Assembly (NCBI GenBank): GCA_016790515.1
Contig: JAEUOY010000093.1
Coordinates: forward strand, 1 to 46,992
Direction of reading: 5' to 3'
DNA from: Burkholderiaceae bacterium
Lineage (GTDB): Bacteria; Pseudomonadota; Gammaproteobacteria; Burkholderiales; Burkholderiaceae_C
DNA: 46,992 bases
Shown here: piece after piece, positions 40,914 through 46,992 of the stretch
Layout of the letters: every line of letters begins with the position of its first letter
Numbering within the stretch: the first letter of the stretch is position 1
Made by a program: the position numbers and the translations under genes
The notes under the pieces: model-generated
The model's input: the letters and a program-made list of their open reading frames with translations, nothing else
Told to the model about the DNA's origin: nothing
Databases searched by the model: none

Positions 40914-41216
40914 ATGACCGCCCTGAACGAACTTGCCAGCCAGCCCACCACGCCGGTCTGCGACCAGCTGCGCGCGATCGGCGACTGGAACCCGGCCTGG
41001 CAGCCCGGCTACGAGCTCGACCCGGCCTGGACCGAGGCCTTCATCGCGATGGGCACGCAGCCGATGCGCTCCGGCGTGCTCGACGCGTTGACGATCGAGT
41101 TCATCGCGATCGCGGTCGACGCGTCGTGCACCCACCTCTAAGCGCCCGGCGTGCAGCGCCACATCGGCAAGGCGCTGGCCGCCCGCGAATCCTCGACCGA
41201 AGTCGCGGCAACCTGA
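40914..41216 (+). pseudogene. carboxymuconolactone decarboxylase-like gene, broken
   Basis: The first 75 codons encode a CMD/AhpD-like N-terminus (C-D-Q-L-R-A-I-G-D-W-N-P-A-W, L-D-P-A-W-T-E-A-F, L-D-A-L-T-I-E-F-I-A-I-A-V-D-A-S-C-T-H-L). Codon 76 is TAA where the family has Tyr (C-T-H-L-Y-A-P-G); TAC to TAA would explain it. The frame then goes on as A-P-G-V-Q-R-H-I-G-K-A-L-A-A, still family-like, before drifting and stopping at 41214-41216. The rest of the domain, which would normally continue from about G-A-T-x-E-E-I, is missing. So the gene is broken by a stop and a deletion. Relatives run for over 110 residues in one piece. It sits just before BKACE 2 and was probably part of the pathway. 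Confidence 0.8.
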
Positions 41217-41256
41217 AGCACCCGCATCCACCGACCCCACCCAAGGAGACACCGAC

Positions 41257-42312
41257 ATGCAATTCCTCGACGACTCGCTGCTGCCCGAGAACCAGCAGGC
41301 GCTGGTGATCCAGGTCGCCCCTTACGGCCCGGAGTTCCTGCCCGGCGATTCCGACGACATCCCGGTGACGATGGCCGAGCAGGTGCAGAAGGCGGTCGAC
41401 TGCTGGAACGCCGGCGCCACCGTGCTGCACGTGCATTGCCGCGAGGCCGACGGCTGTGGGTCGAAGCGGCTGTCGATGTTCAACGAGATGCTGGCGCGGC
41501 TGCGCGAGGCGGTGCCGCAGATGGTGCTGCAGGTCGGCGGCTCGATCTCGTTCGCCCCCGAAGGCGAAGGCGCCGACGCCCGCTGGCTGAACGACGACAC
41601 CCGCCACATGCTCGCCGAGCTGGACCCGAAGCCCGACCAGGTGACGATCGCGATCAACACCAACCAGATGAACGTCTGCGAGCTGATGGGCGCCGACGAC
41701 GTGGCTGGCACCTCGCTCGCCCTCCCGGCCTACCAGGAGGCCTACCGCGAGATGTGGATCCCGTCGGGCCCGGCCTTCGTCGCCGAGCACCTGAAGCGGC
41801 TGCAGGCCAGCGGCATCCAGCCGCACTTCATGCTCGGCGATGCCGGCCAGCTGGAGACGGTGGAGCGGCTGATCCGCCGCGGCGCCTACACCGGCCCGCT
41901 GGTGCTGAACTGGGTCGGCATCGGCGGCGGCGCCGACGGCCCGAACCCGTACAACATGATGGAGTTCATCCGCCGCGTGCCGGCCGGCGCGGTGCTGACG
42001 ATCGAATCGATCATGCGCAACGTGCTGCCGCTGAACACGATGGCGATCGCGATGGGCCTGCATGTCCGCGTCGGCATCGAGGACAACCTGTGGGGCCGCA
42101 AGGGCCAGCGCATCACCAGCGTGCAGCAGGTCGAGCAGATGGTGCGCATCGCCCGCGAACTGCATCGCGACGTCGCCAGCGGCGCGCAGGCCAAGGCGAC
42201 CTACCAGATCGGCACCCGCTACCAGAGCGCCGACGAGACGCTGGCCCGGCTCGGCTGGGCACCGAACCGCCGGCCCGGCGAGCGCGGCGTGCCCTTGCGA
42301 CGGGCGGCCTGA
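41257..42312 (+). CDS. BKACE family enzyme 2 (beta-keto acid cleavage, DUF849)
   Basis: A 351-residue paralogue of the gene at 35661-36719. Zinc ligands H58 and H60 lie in L-H-V-H-C-R-E, with the Glu in G-I-E-D-N-L-W. V-G-G-S-I-S-F, Q-M-N-V and the I-R-R-G-x-Y-x-G-P-L-V segment are shared with copy 1. The likely specificity loop differs: P-H-F-M-L-G-D-A-G-Q here instead of A-F-Q-F-Y-N-L-N-S, and N-Q-M-N-V-C-E-L-M instead of T-Q-M-N-V-T-E-H-M. The two enzymes therefore probably act on different beta-keto acids. AAGGAG stands 9 bases before the ATG. A 313-base gap with remnants follows. Confidence 0.9.
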   Translation: MQFLDDSLLPENQQALVIQVAPYGPEFLPGDSDDIPVTMAEQVQKAVDCWNAGATVLHVHCREADGCGSKRLSMFNEMLARLREAVPQMVLQVGGSISFAPEGEGADARWLNDDTRHMLAELDPKPDQVTIAINTNQMNVCELMGADDVAGTSLALPAYQEAYREMWIPSGPAFVAEHLKRLQASGIQPHFMLGDAGQLETVERLIRRGAYTGPLVLNWVGIGGGADGPNPYNMMEFIRRVPAGAVLTIESIMRNVLPLNTMAIAMGLHVRVGIEDNLWGRKGQRITSVQQVEQMVRIARELHRDVASGAQAKATYQIGTRYQSADETLARLGWAPNRRPGERGVPLRRAA

Positions 42313-42625
42313 GCCCCGACACGGGACTGAAGACCGATCGATCAAGACCCTGCTCGCGCCCACCCGACGCGCCGCGCTCGGCAGGCTTGCCGGCACGGTC
42401 GCCGGCGCAGCGCTGCGCGCCGCCGCACCGGGCCCGGCCAGGCTCGCCGGGCCGGGCCCCCGCATCACCACATCACGGCGCCGCCCCCCCCTGCCCCCCA
42501 CTGCGCTGGGGGGCGCCGGCGGCAGGCCGACCCGTACATTGCCCGCATCCCGACGCAACGTCGGCCGCCCGCACCGGCCCCGCTGGGCCGCCGCGTCTTC
42601 CCGAAGCCAGAACGGAGACCCTGCC
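42313..42625. other. 313-base gap with a gene remnant and a palindromic repeat
   Basis: Between BKACE 2 and the CoA ligase. From 42341, codons read K-T-L-L-A-P-T-R-R-A-A-L-G-R-L-A-G-T-V-A..., a twin-arginine signal peptide without a gene: the expected ATG is ATC. From 42494 follows the G/C-run palindrome. The ribosome site of the ligase (GGAG) closes the gap. Confidence 0.5.
42494..42522. repeat. G/C-run palindromic repeat, copy B
   Basis: CCCCCCA and TGGGGGG make seven perfect pairs around CTGCGC, followed by CGCCGGCGG. The 15 bases GGGGGGCGCCGGCGG recur exactly at 31711-31725. Such elements are typical of Burkholderiales intergenic regions. Confidence 0.55.
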
Positions 42626-44254
<1,629 letters not shown>

Positions 44255-44270
44255 CCCGGCGGCCCAGATC

Positions 44271-45284
44271 ATGACCGCCTTCGCCCTGCCGGCCCACGCC
44301 GAGCGCCTGCGCACGCTGTTTCCCGGCGTGCTGGCCAGCGCGGTGGTCGCCGCGGCGGCCACCTTCCTGTCCGAGCACTACGGCGCGCCGGTGATGCTGT
44401 TCGCGCTGTTGCTGGGCATGGCGATGAACTTCCTGTCCGGCGACGGCGCCTGCAAGCCCGGCATCGAGTTCAGCGCGCGCCAGGTGCTGCGCTTCGGTGT
44501 CGCGCTGCTCGGCCTGCGCATCACGCTGAGCCAGGTGGTCGCGCTCGGCTGGCAGCCGCTGGTCATCGTCGTGCTGGGCGTCGTGCTGACGATCGCCGTG
44601 TCGATGGTCGTCGCCCGGATGATGGGCTTCCAGAGCCTGTTCGGCCTGCTCAGCGGCGGCGCCACCGCGATCTGCGGCGCGTCGGCAGCGCTCGCGCTGG
44701 CCGCCTCGCTGCCCAACCACCCGCTGAAGGAGCGGGCGACGCTGTTCACCGTGGTCGGCGTCTCGGCGCTGTCGACGCTGGCGATGATCGTCTACCCGAT
44801 GCTGGCGCATGCCCTCGGCCTGGACGAGCAGACCGCCGGCGTCTTCCTCGGCGCGACGATCCACGACGTCGCGCAGGTCGTCGGTGCCGGCTACGCGATG
44901 TCGCAGAAGACCGGCGACGTCGCGACGCTGGTCAAGCTGCTGCGCGTGGCGATGCTGGTGCCGGTGATCGTCTTCGCGGCGATGCTGGTGCGCAAGCGCA
45001 GCGCCGCCGAGCCGGGCAGCAAGCGCCCGCCGCTGCTGCCGGGCTTTGCCGTGGGCTTCGTCGTGCTGATGCTCGTCAACAGCAGCGGCTGGCTGCCGGC
45101 GGCCGTCAGCCAGGGCGGCAGCGAGCTGTCGCGCTGGTGCCTGGTGGCGGCGATCGCGGCGATCGGCATGAAGACCCAGCTGAAGGACGTGATCACCGTC
45201 GGCCTGAAGCCGGTGCTGCTGATGGTCGGCGAGACCGTCTTCCTGGTCGTGCTGGTGCTGGCGCTGCTGCACTGGCTGCACTGA
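44271..45284 (+). CDS. YeiH/UPF0324-family putative sulfate exporter
   Basis: A 337-residue membrane protein with about ten hydrophobic segments and the family motifs F-G-V-A-L-L-G-L-R-I, G-G-A-T-A-I-C-G-A-S-A-A and G-A-T-I-H-D-V-A-Q-V-V-G-A-G-Y. COG2855 members are annotated as putative sulfate exporters, and some occur beside sulfonate-degrading genes; few have been tested. Here it directly follows the CoA ligase and shares the cluster with a TauD-like dioxygenase, which would release sulfite from a sulfonate. That combination is suggestive but indirect. No sulfite dehydrogenase is in view. Confidence 0.85.
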   Translation: MTAFALPAHAERLRTLFPGVLASAVVAAAATFLSEHYGAPVMLFALLLGMAMNFLSGDGACKPGIEFSARQVLRFGVALLGLRITLSQVVALGWQPLVIVVLGVVLTIAVSMVVARMMGFQSLFGLLSGGATAICGASAALALAASLPNHPLKERATLFTVVGVSALSTLAMIVYPMLAHALGLDEQTAGVFLGATIHDVAQVVGAGYAMSQKTGDVATLVKLLRVAMLVPVIVFAAMLVRKRSAAEPGSKRPPLLPGFAVGFVVLMLVNSSGWLPAAVSQGGSELSRWCLVAAIAAIGMKTQLKDVITVGLKPVLLMVGETVFLVVLVLALLHWLH

Positions 45285-45342
45285 TCCCGTTCCGAACCCC
45301 TGGCCGGCACCGCTGCCGGCCGCCAACCCGTCGAGAAGAACC

Positions 45343-46344
45343 ATGCAACGTCGTCAATGCCTCCACCGCCTGCTGGGCACCGCCACGATGGTCTCGGCCG
45401 CCACGCTGGCGCTGTCCGCGCCCGCTGCGGCCCAGGCCCAGGCCGCCTGGCCGGGCAAGACCGTGCGCATCGTCGCCGCCGGCCCCGCCGGCGGCTCGGC
45501 CGACATCGTCGCCCGCGTGCTGGCCGACCAGTTGGGCAAGCTGACCGGCCAGACCGTCATCGTCGAGGCCAAGCCCGGCGCCGGCGGCGTGCTGGCGGTC
45601 AACGACATGGCGATGGCCGCGCACGACGGCCACACGCTGCTGGTCGGCGTCAACTCGCTGGTCAGCGAGATCCCGCACATCGTCAAGCAGGCCGCCAACA
45701 TGGCGCGGCAGATCAAGCCGGTGGCCGAGATCGCCCGCGGCGGCCTGGTGATGGTCGGCAACCCGGCGCTGCCGGCCAAGACGCTGCCAGAGGTGATCGC
45801 CTACGTGAAGGCCAACCCGGGCAAGGTCAACTTCGCCTCCTACACCGCCGGCACGATCTCTCACGTGATGGGCCTGCAGCTGAACAAGGCCGCCGGCATC
45901 GACATGACCCATGTCGGCTACAAGGGCTCGACCCCGGCGCTGCAGGACCTGATGGGCGGCCATGTGCAGCTGATGTTCGACGGCATGGCGACCTCGATCC
46001 CGCTGGTCAAGGGCGGCAAGATCAAGGCCTTCGCGGTCAGCACGCCCAAGCGCTCGGCGCTGCTGCCCGAGGTGCCGACCTTCGCCGAGCTGGGCTACCC
46101 GCAGCTCGAGGCGATCGGCTGGATGGGCCTGTGGCTGCCGCCGGACGTGCCGGCGCCGGTGCAGGCGCAGATCCGCGACGCCGCGCTGAAGGCGATCGCC
46201 CAGCCGGCGCTGCGCGACCGGCTGCAGGAGATCGGCTTCGAGGTCGGCCAGCCGCGCACGCCGGAACAGCTCAGCGCCGCGCTGGCGGCCGATTGCGACC
46301 GCGTCGGCGCGGTGCTGCAGTCGGTGGGCTTCAAGCCCGAGTGA
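45343..46344 (+). CDS. Bug-family tripartite tricarboxylate transporter binding protein (TctC-like)
   Basis: A 333-residue periplasmic binding protein. M-Q-R-R-Q-C-L-H-R-L-L-G opens an export signal, cleaved near A-Q-A-Q-A (residue about 33). The mature part begins A-W-P-G-K-T-V-R-I-V, then the Bug signatures P-A-G-G-S-A-D-I-V-A-R, V-E-A-K-P-G-A-G-G and H-V-G-Y-K-G-S-T-P-A-L-Q-D-L-M-G-G. These proteins bind carboxylates such as citrate or aromatic acids. No TctA/TctB membrane genes lie beside it, as with most of the many orphan Bug proteins of Burkholderiales. It is the last gene of the catabolic run, with a strong hairpin behind its stop. Confidence 0.92.
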   Translation: MQRRQCLHRLLGTATMVSAATLALSAPAAAQAQAAWPGKTVRIVAAGPAGGSADIVARVLADQLGKLTGQTVIVEAKPGAGGVLAVNDMAMAAHDGHTLLVGVNSLVSEIPHIVKQAANMARQIKPVAEIARGGLVMVGNPALPAKTLPEVIAYVKANPGKVNFASYTAGTISHVMGLQLNKAAGIDMTHVGYKGSTPALQDLMGGHVQLMFDGMATSIPLVKGGKIKAFAVSTPKRSALLPEVPTFAELGYPQLEAIGWMGLWLPPDVPAPVQAQIRDAALKAIAQPALRDRLQEIGFEVGQPRTPEQLSAALAADCDRVGAVLQSVGFKPE

Positions 46345-46365
46345 GCGCGCTGCGAGGCAGCGCGC
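46345..46365 (+). terminator. hairpin at the end of the catabolic cluster
   Basis: GCGCGCTGC and GCAGCGCGC form nine perfect pairs around a 3-base loop, beginning at the base after the TGA of the Bug gene. There is no T-run, but the position and stability suggest transcript termination or 3'-end protection. Confidence 0.55.
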
Positions 46366-46546
46366 CGGCCGGGTACGCGGCGGCAGCAGCGCGCTCGCCG
46401 CCACTGCCGCCATCGGCGCCCCGCTGCGCCGGTTCAGCGCCTGACCTTCGACGAACCGCGACCCCCCTGATCGGGGCCTTGACCACCTGCCCGCCAGACT
46501 CTAAGAAGGGCGCCGGACGCACTGCGGGCCGGGCCAGGAGGGAAGC

Positions 46547-46992
46547 ATGTTCGAACGAAGCGTCGTCGCGATCGGCCTGCTTGCGATGCTGCCGCTGCCC
46601 GGGGCGCTGCGGGCGCAGAACCTGGTGTCGAACGGCAGTTTCGAAGTCGCCGCGGCGGGTACGCTGCCGAACGCGACGCTGGTCCCGGGCGCGACCAGCC
46701 TGACCGGATGGACGGTGATCGGCAGCGGCAACCTGCTGTGGTGCGACTCGTCGTCGTACTGCAATCGGCCCGCCTTCGACGGCGTGTTTTCGCTCGACCT
46801 GACCGGCCTGGTGAACCTGGCGCCGTACGCGGGGGTAGAGCAGGCCGTCGCGACCACCGTGGGCCGGCAGTACAGCCTGGGATTCGCGCTCGCCGGTCGC
46901 AGCGACAGCGTCCCGGTGTCGGTGCGGGCGTCGGCCGGCGGGGCCAGCGCCGTGTTCCAGACCGCGTCGGCCGACTGGCTGCAGCACCGTCA
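46547..46992 (+). CDS. secreted choice-of-anchor / DUF642-like protein, truncated by window end
   Basis: The first 148 codons of a gene that runs off the window. AGGAGG stands just ahead of the ATG at 46547, an excellent ribosome site. A signal peptide (residues 1-23, cleaved near L-R-A-Q) is followed by N-L-V-S-N-G-S-F-E-V, L-T-G-W-T-V and G-V-F-S-L-D-L-T-G, then G-V-E-Q-A-V and Y-S-L-G-F-A-L-A-G. This is the pattern of the DUF642 / choice-of-anchor C beta-sandwich proteins, which in this group usually end in a PEP-CTERM anchor. Two Cys lie in W-C-D-S-S-S-Y-C. The C-terminus is needed to confirm the anchor. The 202 bases before it carry only the hairpin of the previous gene and nothing else I can name. 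Confidence 0.75.
   Translation, partial: MFERSVVAIGLLAMLPLPGALRAQNLVSNGSFEVAAAGTLPNATLVPGATSLTGWTVIGSGNLLWCDSSSYCNRPAFDGVFSLDLTGLVNLAPYAGVEQAVATTVGRQYSLGFALAGRSDSVPVSVRASAGGASAVFQTASADWLQHR

Noticed and set aside
46441-46500. Short G/C-run repeat before the last gene
   Set aside because: CCCCCC and CGGGGC stretches pair for only four or five bases and do not match the three-copy palindrome family.

Overview
The window is about 47 kb of very GC-rich DNA (roughly 70% by eye) that looks like a chromosomal segment of a betaproteobacterium of the order Burkholderiales, probably near Rubrivivax, Leptothrix, Methylibium or Piscinibacter. The grounds are a periplasmic fatty-acid cis/trans isomerase, Bug-type (TctC) binding proteins, PEP-CTERM surface proteins, G/C-run intergenic palindromes of the kind common in that order, and the general codon bias. 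No insertion sequence, integrase, CRISPR array or rRNA was seen. The placement rests on gene content, not on a marker gene.

Layout. 1-2762: end of a nitrilase-family gene, the cti lipoprotein and a tRNA-Gly(CCC). 2850-4985: an FRG-domain protein just behind the tRNA, facing a PEP-CTERM protein. 5254-12166: a copper/silver CusCBA-type RND efflux operon led by a small Cys/His-rich secreted protein and preceded by a perfect FNR/Dnr-type inverted repeat. 12386-15349: an unusual module with a SEFIR-transmembrane-beta-sandwich protein translationally coupled to a Tat-exported lysozyme/chitosanase-fold-like protein, and, divergently 10 bp away, an acyl carrier protein with an N-terminal signal peptide. 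15768-17616: an OprD porin and a GNAT acetyltransferase whose 3' ends overlap.

17056-30266 (minus strand) is a long arginine/polyamine cluster: DcaP-like porin, AdiA-like arginine decarboxylase, ornithine decarboxylase, PotE antiporter, orphan solute-binding protein, arginine deiminase, ornithine carbamoyltransferase, carbamate kinase, BASS transporter and GNAT. It can yield ATP from arginine, consume protons by decarboxylation and exchange putrescine for ornithine. A partial FNR-type box lies upstream of the porin, and a UspA-hemerythrin fusion is the next gene upstream, which fits a low-oxygen or acid-stress island.

31767-46344 is a catabolic island: a MalT/LAL-type LuxR regulator, a TauD-family dioxygenase, two diverged BKACE (DUF849) enzymes, an alpha/beta hydrolase, a quinone oxidoreductase, an MFS transporter, an AraC regulator, a broken carboxymuconolactone-decarboxylase-like gene, an acyl-CoA ligase, a YeiH-type exporter and a Bug binding protein. 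The substrate is unknown. BKACE plus CoA ligase implies cleavage of a beta-keto acid with acetyl-CoA; TauD plus the YeiH-type exporter hints at a sulfonate or similar oxidised compound. The window ends inside a choice-of-anchor/DUF642-like secreted protein.

The strongest candidates for something undescribed are the SEFIR / exported-hydrolase / exported-ACP module at 12386-15349 and the double-BKACE catabolic island.
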